Part shown: positions 1 to 6,658 of the stretch, in pieces | Numbering within the stretch: position 1 is the stretch's first letter | Layout of the letters: every line of letters begins with the position of its first letter | NCBI GenBank assembly: GCA_964557205.1 | Contig: CAZKZI010000059.1 | Span: 1-17,789, forward strand | Length of the DNA: 17,789 bases | Direction of reading: 5' to 3' | Source: JAQVQN01 sp964557205 | GTDB lineage: Bacteria > Verrucomicrobiota > Kiritimatiellia > RFP12 > UBA1067 | The notes under the pieces: generated by a model | Told to the model about the DNA's origin: nothing | The model's input: the letters and a program-made list of their open reading frames with translations, nothing else | Database searches by the model: none | Program-made: the position numbers and the translations under genes

Positions 1-38
1 CTACTTTGACGCGGTCTGAACCCTGACTCCTGAGCATT

Positions 39-3000
39 TTATATCTTGGGCTTGAAGGCCAAAAGGTAGGCGGCGGGCAGCACCAGCAGGTTCAGCAGGG
101 TCGCGCCGACCAGTCCGCCGAACTGCACCGTGGCCAAGGGCGCCAACAGCTCCCCGCCGGGTTTGTCATAGGCCAGCACAATCGGTAAAAGACCCAGAAC
201 CGTGGTCAGCGAGGTCATGATGATCGGCGCCATGCGCTCTAGCGAGCCGTGCATGACGGCCTCTTGCACGCTCATGCCCGCCGCCTGCAGGTCGCGGTAG
301 CGGTTCAGCAGCAGCAGCCCGTTGCGGATTACGAAGCCGGCCACGGTCACGAACCCGACCAGCGCGGCCACGGACAAGACCGGCGCCACGTAGTCGCCGT
401 GGCCGAACAGCGCGCGGGTGTTGGCCGCCAGCGGCGCTGGGTTCGCCAGATACACCGCCGCCACACCGCCGATCAGGCAGAGCGGCAGGTTCAACAGCAC
501 CAGTAATGCGGCCTTGAAGCTGCGCAAAGAATAGCCTAGCAGCAGGAGAATCGCCAGCAACAGTACCAGCCCCAGCCATGTCAGCCGGCGCGCGGCTGAC
601 TGCTGCGCCTCGTAACTGCCGCCGTAGCTGACTGTGCAGCCCAGCGCGTATACCACCGGGTCGACATGCTTTCGTAGCGCCTGCATCAGGTCGCCGACAT
701 TCGAGCCCGGCGCGACATTGCAGGAGATCAGCGCCTTGCGCCGGGCGTTGTCGCGCACGATCAGATTAGAGGCATCTTCGCGAAACACGTCGGCCACCTC
801 GTCCAGCCGCACGCGCGCGCCGCCCGGTGTTGACAGTTTGAAGGCGGCTACGTCTTCCAGACGCCCGCGTCCGCCTTCCTCCAGCCGCACGACTATGTCC
901 CAACGCCGCTGGTTGCGCGCGGCCTGCCCGACGAACAAGCCGCTGAAAGCCGCCGAGACCTGCTCGCCTGCCTCGCGCAGGGTCAGGCCGGCGCGCGCCA
1001 GATCTTCCAGACGGTAGCGGATGCGCAGCGTGTCCACCATGATCTCGCGGTTGGCCCGCGCCTCGGCAACCTGCGGCAGGGTGTCGAGCACAGTTTTAAC
1101 CTCCACGGCCGCGCGCCGCAAGGTAGCGAGGTCGTCGCCATAAATATTGATCGCCAGCTCCGCTTCGGTGCCTGACAAAACCGAGCTGATGCGGTGCGCA
1201 ATGGGATAGCCGATCATGGTCGCCACGCCCGGTATGGTGCCGATGACCTTGTTGATCTCCTGACGCAGTCGCACGGGATCGGCCAGCATGTCCACGCGTA
1301 CCAGCATCTCTGATGCGCTGACCGGCTCGGCGTGCTCGTCGCGTTCGGCGCGCCCGGTGCGCCGCGCCACGCCCAACACGCCGTCAATCTTTTGAATCTC
1401 GACCATGGCCTGCCGGGTCACTCTTTCGGTCTCATCCAACGATGTGCCCACCGGTGTGCTGACAAACACGGTGTAGCAGTCCTCATGGAAGGGTGGCAGA
1501 AAACTTGTGCCGTATGTCGATGCCAGCCAAAGCGAGCCTGCCGTCATAAGCGTCATCACCGCACACACCAGCCAGGCATGCCGCACGCAGAAGGTGAGCA
1601 GCGGACGGTAAACCCCCTTCATGACGCGCACTGTGAAGCCGCCGCGGATGCTCGCTTTCTCACCATTGCCGTCGCGCCCTCTGTCGCCGCGACGCCATAC
1701 AAAACGCCGCTCGCTGAACATGAGCAGACACAAGACCGGCGTGACCGTCAGTGCCACCGCCAGCGAGGCCGTGAACACCAGCAGGTAGGCTGCGCCCAAA
1801 GGACGGAAGAACTGACCCTCGATGCCGTCAAGAAACAGCAGCGGCAGGAATACCAGCACTATGATCGTTGTCGAAAAGGCGACTGAACTCAAAATCTCGC
1901 CGCAGGCCGCGCTGATGACTGCCGCGCGCGGCTGCTGACGCTCTGGCGGCTGACGGCTGTTCTCCAAAAGCCGCCGCCAAGCTGTCTCCACAAAAATGAT
2001 GGCGCTGTCAACCACATCGCCGACCGCCACTGCCAGTCCGCCGAGGGTCATGATATTGACGCCTAGTCCGAACACAGGGAAAAGCAGCACGCCTAAAGCC
2101 ATTGAAAGCGGCATGGCCAGCAGCGTGATCACAGTGGTGCGCACGCGCAGCAGCGTCAACCCCAGCACGAGCACGACAATCACCGCGGCATCGCGCACGA
2201 TGCTGTGGCCGTTTTCGATCGAAATGTTGATGAAGTCGGCCTGGCGGTAAGCCTCGCGGTGTAGGCTGACATCGACCGGCAGGCTGGCGGCCTCGAAATC
2301 GTCCAGCGCCGCATCAATCCGGCTGGTCAGATCCAGCGTGTTGCCGCCGGGCATCTTCTGTACGGAAAGCACCACCGCGTCGCGGTCGCCGAAGCCCGCC
2401 GAGCCGCGGCGCGGCGCGCCGCCCAGCTCGACTTCCGCAATCTGGCCGAGTCGCAGCGCACCTGCCTGACCCGGCACAACGACCCGCCGCAGCTCGTCAA
2501 TGTTCTCTACACGGGCGCTCTGGCGCAGGGGGATTTCCCGGCCCTGGACATTCGGCAGATAACCCGCGCCTGCCATTGTGCCGGCACCGCGCGCGGCCGC
2601 GATCACATCGTCGAGCGTTAAACCGTATGCGGCCAGACGCTCCTGCGCGACATTAATCTGGAACTCCGGCAGTTGACCGCCAATCACCGTTATCTGACCG
2701 ATTCCCGGTACGGACATCAGCAGGTTGCGCAGTTCGAATTCCGCAAGCTGGCGCAGTTCCATCGGCGACAGCGCCCCGTCCGGCGCGGTCAAGGCCAACA
2801 GCATGATCTCGCCGGTCACGGACACGAGCGGCGTGATCTCCGGCTCGACACCCTCCGGCAAGAACTGGCGCACGGCAGGCAGGCGTTCCGCCACGCTCCA
2901 GCGCGCGCGGAAAAGATCCGTGCCCCACTCGAAATCGACCCAGACGAAAGAGAGCCCGCCGCCAGAGGAGGAACGCACGACCTTTACCCCCGGGAGGCCG

Positions 3001-3221
3001 TTCATCGCCGACTCGAGTGGAATGGTGATGAACTGCTCGACCTCTTCCGCCGTCAGGCCGCCTGCTTCGGTCTGCACCACCACGCGCGGCACCTTGAGTT
3101 CCGGAAAGACATCCACCGGCAACTTGCGCGTCACCATGACCGCCACCGCCAGCGCCGCCAGCGTCACAACCAACGTCAGCCACGGATTCTTCAAACAAAA
3201 ATCAACGATTCGTTTTAACAT
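39..3221 (-). CDS. CusA/CzcA-type heavy-metal efflux RND pump (inner membrane)
   Basis: Proton-driven RND transporter that would move metal ions from periplasm or inner membrane out through the adaptor and outer-membrane channel encoded just upstream. At 1060 residues it has the full length of the family: a first membrane helix at about 13-31, a porter domain, a membrane block starting near 340, a second porter half after about 560, and a final membrane block. TM4 carries G401-D-V-V-D405-S-A-I-I-F-V-E412, the acidic proton-relay motif of heavy-metal RND pumps. The Met positions I remember as metal ligands in E. coli CusA are only partly kept: the segment after FLPPFHED lacks the expected Met, SEML keeps one, and RISSVLSG has Val where CusA has Met. 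Metal specificity therefore cannot be read off. The start is supported by GGAG eight bases upstream of ATG. Last gene of the operon, 96 bp after the adaptor. Confidence 0.93.
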   Translation of the reverse strand: MLKRIVDFCLKNPWLTLVVTLAALAVAVMVTRKLPVDVFPELKVPRVVVQTEAGGLTAEEVEQFITIPLESAMNGLPGVKVVRSSSGGGLSFVWVDFEWGTDLFRARWSVAERLPAVRQFLPEGVEPEITPLVSVTGEIMLLALTAPDGALSPMELRQLAEFELRNLLMSVPGIGQITVIGGQLPEFQINVAQERLAAYGLTLDDVIAAARGAGTMAGAGYLPNVQGREIPLRQSARVENIDELRRVVVPGQAGALRLGQIAEVELGGAPRRGSAGFGDRDAVVLSVQKMPGGNTLDLTSRIDAALDDFEAASLPVDVSLHREAYRQADFINISIENGHSIVRDAAVIVVLVLGLTLLRVRTTVITLLAMPLSMALGVLLFPVFGLGVNIMTLGGLAVAVGDVVDSAIIFVETAWRRLLENSRQPPERQQPRAAVISAACGEILSSVAFSTTIIVLVFLPLLFLDGIEGQFFRPLGAAYLLVFTASLAVALTVTPVLCLLMFSERRFVWRRGDRGRDGNGEKASIRGGFTVRVMKGVYRPLLTFCVRHAWLVCAVMTLMTAGSLWLASTYGTSFLPPFHEDCYTVFVSTPVGTSLDETERVTRQAMVEIQKIDGVLGVARRTGRAERDEHAEPVSASEMLVRVDMLADPVRLRQEINKVIGTIPGVATMIGYPIAHRISSVLSGTEAELAINIYGDDLATLRRAAVEVKTVLDTLPQVAEARANREIMVDTLRIRYRLEDLARAGLTLREAGEQVSAAFSGLFVGQAARNQRRWDIVVRLEEGGRGRLEDVAAFKLSTPGGARVRLDEVADVFREDASNLIVRDNARRKALISCNVAPGSNVGDLMQALRKHVDPVVYALGCTVSYGGSYEAQQSAARRLTWLGLVLLLAILLLLGYSLRSFKAALLVLLNLPLCLIGGVAAVYLANPAPLAANTRALFGHGDYVAPVLSVAALVGFVTVAGFVIRNGLLLLNRYRDLQAAGMSVQEAVMHGSLERMAPIIMTSLTTVLGLLPIVLAYDKPGGELLAPLATVQFGGLVGATLLNLLVLPAAYLLAFKPKI

Positions 3222-3317
3222 AAAATCTGCTCCAAAAGGACTGGCGACTCACGACTGACGACGAGCGAAAACTCGCGCACTCGCGCACTCTCAAACTTTA
3301 GCACTTTAGAACTTCTC
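3222..3317. repeat. Intergenic spacer of short degenerate repeats between adaptor and pump
   Basis: The 96-bp gap holds back-to-back near-repeats: ACTCGCGC-ACTCGCGC-ACTC at about 3270-3291, ACTTTAGC-ACTTTAGA-ACTT at about 3295-3314, and GACTCACGACTGACGACGA at about 3246-3264. Read along the genes it is a run of imperfect 8-9-mers. The pump's Shine-Dalgarno lies at the downstream end. No terminator is seen, so the pump is probably still co-transcribed. The repeat class looks like non-coding filler rather than a regulator site, but I cannot test copy number. Confidence 0.5.
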
Positions 3318-4649
3318 TCAATGCTCTCCCTCGTGGAACTGACCGTCGGCATGGAAGTGGCCGACGGCGCGCTGCTGCGCGCCTTGCGCGGGCAAGGCCA
3401 GCTTCAGCTCTTGCGCGCCTGCCAGCACCACCGTTGAGCCGGCCTCAACACCCGTCACCTCCACCCAGTCGCCGTCGCTCGCTCCAAGTTCTACCGCACG
3501 CGCATAAAAACGGTCGAGGTCTTGTTCATCGCGCACGAACACGATGCTGCGCAGACCGTCCGCCACCACGCAAGCAAGCGGCAGCGCTAAGCTTTCTGGC
3601 TCACTCTCTGTTGTTACTACGCTCAAGACGCCCGCGCTGCCGGGCAGGGCCCATGGCGGCGGCGTGGGCAAGGCGAGATAGACCGGCTGCGTGCGCGCCG
3701 TGTCGTCTGCCGCCAAGCCCAGCTCGATCTTGCCATACGCCGCATCCGCCTGAAGTCGGCCTAAAGGTTCCACGAAACCTTGCTGACCCGTGCGCACCAG
3801 CGTCATTTCGGACAGTACGCCGTCCGCCCTGAACCAGAGTCCGTCCGCCCGCGCCACGCGCGCGATTTCCGCGCCTGCTGCAACCCACGCGCCGTTTTCG
3901 ACCGCCACCGTCTCAACCAAACCCGCCTCGCGTGCTTCGAAGACGAGCAGACCGTCCGCTTCGCGGCAAAACGACAACACCGCCTGCAGTGCCTCCGCTA
4001 CGTTCTGCCGCGCGCTCTCCGCCCGCGCGGCTTCGGCTTCCTTCGCGGCCATCTGCTGTTCCAGCTCGGCGTTGCGCGCGCCCGTGTCACTAAGCCGCGC
4101 CAGCCGCTGACGCAACGCTTCGGTCTCGGCCTGGACCAGCGCCAGCGCCGCCTCGGCCTCACGCGCCAAGCCTTTCTTTTCCACCCACTCCGGTGAATGC
4201 AGCGTGAAAAGCCGGTCACCGGCGTTCACTTGTTGCGGCGGACGCACGCACATTTCGACCGCGCCGCTTATTGCCGCGCCGTAGACGCGCCGCGCCCCCG
4301 GCATCCATTCAAACCGGCCGGGAAAGCGCACCGTGCCGGTGACGCGTCGTTGCGCGGCCGTCACGAAAGTGATCACCAGCAGGCGCTGCGCGTTCGCGGG
4401 CACCTCGATCGACGCGACTTCGGAGGTATGCTCGCCTGTGCAGGCCTCCCCTTCATGTTCGTGGTCCTGGTCTTGGGCGCACGCCGCCTCTGCATGTTCC
4501 TGGTCGTCCCCGCACGGCGCGGCTTGCACCGCTTCCTTTCCGTGATCACAACCGGCGGGATCATGATCTTGCGTGTGGCTGTCGTGGCCGCAGCCGCCAC
4601 CCAAAAGAACAGCCAGCGCCAGTATGCCTATCCATTCATATCGTTTCAT
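3318..4649 (-). CDS. CusB/CzcB-type periplasmic adaptor (membrane fusion lipoprotein) of the metal efflux pump
   Basis: Links the RND pump to the outer-membrane channel. The start is the ATG at 4649: GGAGG lies six bases upstream, and the ATG overlaps the stop of the preceding gene as ATGA. An upstream in-frame ATG at 4667 would put the Shine-Dalgarno inside the gene. The product is 443 residues. A hydrophobic leader ends LLGGGC (Cys20), so it is probably a lipoprotein. Residues 21-75 are packed with His, Asp, Glu and Cys (for example DHEHEGE), a likely metal-capturing tail. Then come a beta-barrel/lipoyl half, a coiled-coil hairpin at about 155-225 (Ala/Glu/Arg-rich), the second lipoyl half and a membrane-proximal domain. 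The C terminus ends GHFHADGQFHEGEH, a second His-rich tail that I recall in other CusB-like proteins. Which metal it handles is not known from sequence. Confidence 0.9.
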   Translation of the reverse strand: MKRYEWIGILALAVLLGGGCGHDSHTQDHDPAGCDHGKEAVQAAPCGDDQEHAEAACAQDQDHEHEGEACTGEHTSEVASIEVPANAQRLLVITFVTAAQRRVTGTVRFPGRFEWMPGARRVYGAAISGAVEMCVRPPQQVNAGDRLFTLHSPEWVEKKGLAREAEAALALVQAETEALRQRLARLSDTGARNAELEQQMAAKEAEAARAESARQNVAEALQAVLSFCREADGLLVFEAREAGLVETVAVENGAWVAAGAEIARVARADGLWFRADGVLSEMTLVRTGQQGFVEPLGRLQADAAYGKIELGLAADDTARTQPVYLALPTPPPWALPGSAGVLSVVTTESEPESLALPLACVVADGLRSIVFVRDEQDLDRFYARAVELGASDGDWVEVTGVEAGSTVVLAGAQELKLALPAQGAQQRAVGHFHADGQFHEGEH

Positions 4650-6091
4650 CTTAATCCTCCTTCGCATGTCTCTCCAGATCTACGGGAGGGGCAAGCGTCT
4701 GTTTGCCCGGACGAGCAGCCCTCCTTCGCCAAGTCTACGGCGGACAAGTCGCTCGTCCCTACCCGGCAGTGCCGAAACACCGCTAGACGGTTGAGGCGCA
4801 CACGCGCCTCGCCGCTAACCCGCTGCGCCTCAATCAGCGCCGCTTGCGCCTTGTAAACCATTTCGTCCGCCGCAAGGGCCGACGGCACATCCGCCTCACC
4901 CTGCTGCAACAGCCGTTCCGTGCGCTCGGCTGCCGCCTTCGCGGCCGGAAGCTGACGCTCTCTGATGCCGCGCTCTTGCGCCTCGGCGATCTGCAGTAGT
5001 CGCCACGCATCATGCCATTCCGTCACCAGGCTGCGCCATTCGTTCACTGCCGCTAGACGCGCGGCGTCGCGGCCACCCTCGGCCGTGGCTATGCCTTTAC
5101 GGTTGCGGTTCCACAGCGGCAGCGAAAAGCCCAGCGAGGCCCCCAAACGTCCGCCGCCCTCCTCGTGTGCAAATTTGGGACCGAAGGAGATGTCGGGATA
5201 TTGCTTGCGGAGTGCCGCGCGCAACTCGATTTCGCCCGCCGCGAAGCGGGCGAGCTTTTCCTGCACGCGCGGATGGCGGACGAGATCAAGGTCGGATTCG
5301 GGTAGCATGCCGGACGCCGAACTTTGAACGCCTGTTTCGGAAGGCATAGCCGCGTCCTCCCGCTCAGCCTCCTGCGCCAGATCCAGCGGAGCGGAGGGGT
5401 GCAGGCCGAGCAGACGCAGGAGCGCCTGCTGCCGCGCCACGGTCTCCGCGCCGCAGCAGGCGCACTCCAGATCAAGCTTGATGAGTTCTTGCGCGAGGCG
5501 CTCGCCTTCAGACGCAGGCAGTTCGCCGACCGCGATCAAGGCGCGGACCTGTGGCTCGCGGGTCAGCAGTCGCGCCTTGTAGTCGTTCTGCGCGGCCGCG
5601 CAACGCCGGTCGGTCAGACAGGCGTTCCAGAGGCGCTCAACCTCTGCGAGCAGTTCGCGCTCGGCCACAATGATGGCCAGCGCGTCGGCGCGCGTATAAG
5701 CCTGCGCCGCCTGCCGCTCGATGCCGGGCACGCCGTTCAGCGGCAGCGTGAAAGCTAGTCCGGCCCCGCCAAGCCAAGGATGCGGCCCGCCGCGCAGGAT
5801 GCGCAACGCGTCGAAATCCAGCGCCGGGTCATCCCACCAGCCTGCGGCCAGGGCGAAACGCCGCGAGGCGAGCAGGCGCAGCCGCAGGGCGTTGATCTCG
5901 GGATTTAGGATCAAGGCGCACTGACGCGCCTCTGCCAGCGTCATGGGCGTGTTAGCGTCAGAAGTGTCAGACCAGGCTGACAGCTCTTGCGGCCACTCGA
6001 GCTGCGCCGACTGAAAACTGCGGCAGCCGGTCAGCATCAATGCCGGTAACGCCGGTATAAGGTAAAGGCATGCATGGGAAAATAAAGACAT
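4646..6091 (-). CDS. TolC-type outer-membrane efflux lipoprotein
   Basis: Outer-membrane exit duct of the tripartite pump. 481 residues; the leader ends in a good lipobox LTGC with the lipidated Cys at 23. The body has the two Ala/Glu/Arg-rich alpha-helical repeats of the OEP family, each opening with the usual pattern: LNPEINALRLRL near 62 and a second beginning RHPRVQEKLARFAAGEIELR. SFGPKFAHEEGG and LGFSLPLWNRNRKG are the typical strand segments of the second half. The start is backed by GAGGAG eight bases upstream. The family body seems to end at NRLAVF; the last 38 residues (from about 444) read through a palindromic repeat element and give a Cys/Ser/Gly-rich tail unlike the rest. The stop overlaps the adaptor start (ATGA). 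Family assignment is firm; substrate comes from context only. Confidence 0.88.
   Translation of the reverse strand: MSLFSHACLYLIPALPALMLTGCRSFQSAQLEWPQELSAWSDTSDANTPMTLAEARQCALILNPEINALRLRLLASRRFALAAGWWDDPALDFDALRILRGGPHPWLGGAGLAFTLPLNGVPGIERQAAQAYTRADALAIIVAERELLAEVERLWNACLTDRRCAAAQNDYKARLLTREPQVRALIAVGELPASEGERLAQELIKLDLECACCGAETVARQQALLRLLGLHPSAPLDLAQEAEREDAAMPSETGVQSSASGMLPESDLDLVRHPRVQEKLARFAAGEIELRAALRKQYPDISFGPKFAHEEGGGRLGASLGFSLPLWNRNRKGIATAEGGRDAARLAAVNEWRSLVTEWHDAWRLLQIAEAQERGIRERQLPAAKAAAERTERLLQQGEADVPSALAADEMVYKAQAALIEAQRVSGEARVRLNRLAVFRHCRVGTSDLSAVDLAKEGCSSGQTDACPSRRSGETCEGGLR
4649..4664 (-). promoter_or_regulatory. Shine-Dalgarno deciding the adaptor start
   Basis: Read on the minus strand, GGAGG then ATTAAG then ATG. 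The six-base spacing to the ATG at 4649 selects this start over the in-frame ATG 18 bases earlier. The site lies inside the last codons of the TolC-like gene, so translation of the two is coupled. Confidence 0.8.
4689..4764. repeat. Palindromic repeat element forming the 3' end of the TolC-like gene
   Basis: Nested inverted repeats: GGGCAA (4689-4694) with TTGCCC (4703-4708), 8-nt loop; GGACGAGC (4709-4716) with GCTCGTCC (4751-4758); and inside that CGCC (4727-4730) with GGCG (4739-4742). It is translated as the last part of the outer-membrane protein. The core, CTTCGCCAAGTCTACGGCGG followed by ACAAGTC, resembles a dispersed palindromic sequence I recall from several uncultivated bacterial genomes. 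That is memory, not a search. Confidence 0.6.
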
Positions 6092-6191
6092 TTGAGGTCT
6101 CCTCGCTTGATTGCCGTGTCTGTCGGGAGCTGCGCGGCACTATGGTCTTGGTGTGCGCGACTGGCGCGCTGGGTCAAGAACAGCGAGGAGG

Positions 6192-6216
6192 GCTCAACAC
6201 AGCATCTGCGTTGAGC
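6192..6216 (-). terminator. Strong hairpin over the stop codon of the small Cys/His-rich gene
   Basis: GCTCAAC (6192-6198) pairs with GTTGAGC (6210-6216); after one mismatch, CAG/CTG extends the stem to a 3-nt loop. No U-run follows on the minus strand, so it is not a textbook terminator. It could be an attenuator, an mRNA-processing or stabilising structure between this gene and the pump genes, or a transcription pause. Confidence 0.35.
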
Positions 6217-6607
6217 GTGATATAAATGTAAATTGCGGGAATAAGATGTCGGGCGGATGGGTAAAGGCTCGCGGCCGTAAAGTCAGCCTAACGCCGGTTT
6301 GCGCGCGCGGCGCGATTCCCGGAAGCGGCGCGCAAGGCGCTTTAATTGTGACGGGCGTGACCTTTTCGGAAGGCGCCAGTTGGCTGATGGTCAGATGGTC
6401 GCAGACATGGCCCCAATGAGCCGTTTGCGGATCCGGCGCGGAACCGCAGTCATGGCAGTGCTCGCCGCAGGCATCGGGATCAGGCGCGCACAAGCAGAGA
6501 GTCACGCCCTGTAAGACGCTCGCCGCGAAAAAGACGGCAACCAGCAGGCCGCGCGTGACAGCCAGCGTTTTAGACCTGTTCCGGTGCTTATGAGAACCCG
6601 TCCACAT
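6194..6607 (-). CDS. Small Cys/His-rich exported protein, first gene of the efflux operon
   Basis: 137 residues with a basic N terminus, one hydrophobic segment at about 18-36 (signal peptide or anchor), then a cluster of potential metal ligands: C38, C40, C47, H50, C51, H52, C54, H64, H67, C69, H71. The rest is Pro-rich and low in complexity. I do not recognise a named domain. Small exported proteins with a Cys/His cluster at the head of TolC-CusB-CusA operons are something I recall from other bacteria, so a periplasmic metal sensor or buffer is a reasonable inference, but no function is established. It lies 102 bp before the TolC-like gene and 51 bp after the beta-helix gene. No clear Shine-Dalgarno precedes the ATG; a promoter-like sequence ends six bases before it, so the mRNA may be leaderless. 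Confidence 0.65.
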   Translation of the reverse strand: MWTGSHKHRNRSKTLAVTRGLLVAVFFAASVLQGVTLCLCAPDPDACGEHCHDCGSAPDPQTAHWGHVCDHLTISQLAPSEKVTPVTIKAPCAPLPGIAPRAQTGVRLTLRPRAFTHPPDILFPQFTFISRSTQMLC

Positions 6608-6613
6608 GCGCTT

Positions 6614-6643
6614 ATCTTAGCAGATACCCCTTGCCCGCGGCAA
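6614..6643 (-). promoter_or_regulatory. Candidate promoter of the metal efflux operon, with a dyad at -35
   Basis: On the minus strand: TTGCCG (6643-6638), 18-bp spacer, then TAAGAT (6619-6614) preceded by TGC, an extended -10. The ATG begins six bases after the -10. The -35 box sits inside a perfect dyad TTGCC-CGC-GGCAA (6631-6643), which could be an operator for a metal-responsive repressor or a short terminator hairpin for the beta-helix gene. Sequence match only. Confidence 0.4.
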
Positions 6644-6658
6644 CCGTAACATTTGGCC

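Noticed and set aside
1671..1693. GTCGCG/CGCGAC inverted repeat inside the RND pump
   Set aside because: Six-base arms in very GC-rich coding DNA occur by chance, and the region is an ordinary hydrophilic loop between membrane segments.
1332..1886. Long plus-strand open frame opposite the RND pump
   Set aside because: Antisense shadow of a GC-rich gene: His/Gln/Arg-rich, no domain, no ribosome site. Other antisense frames in the window were left out for the same reason.
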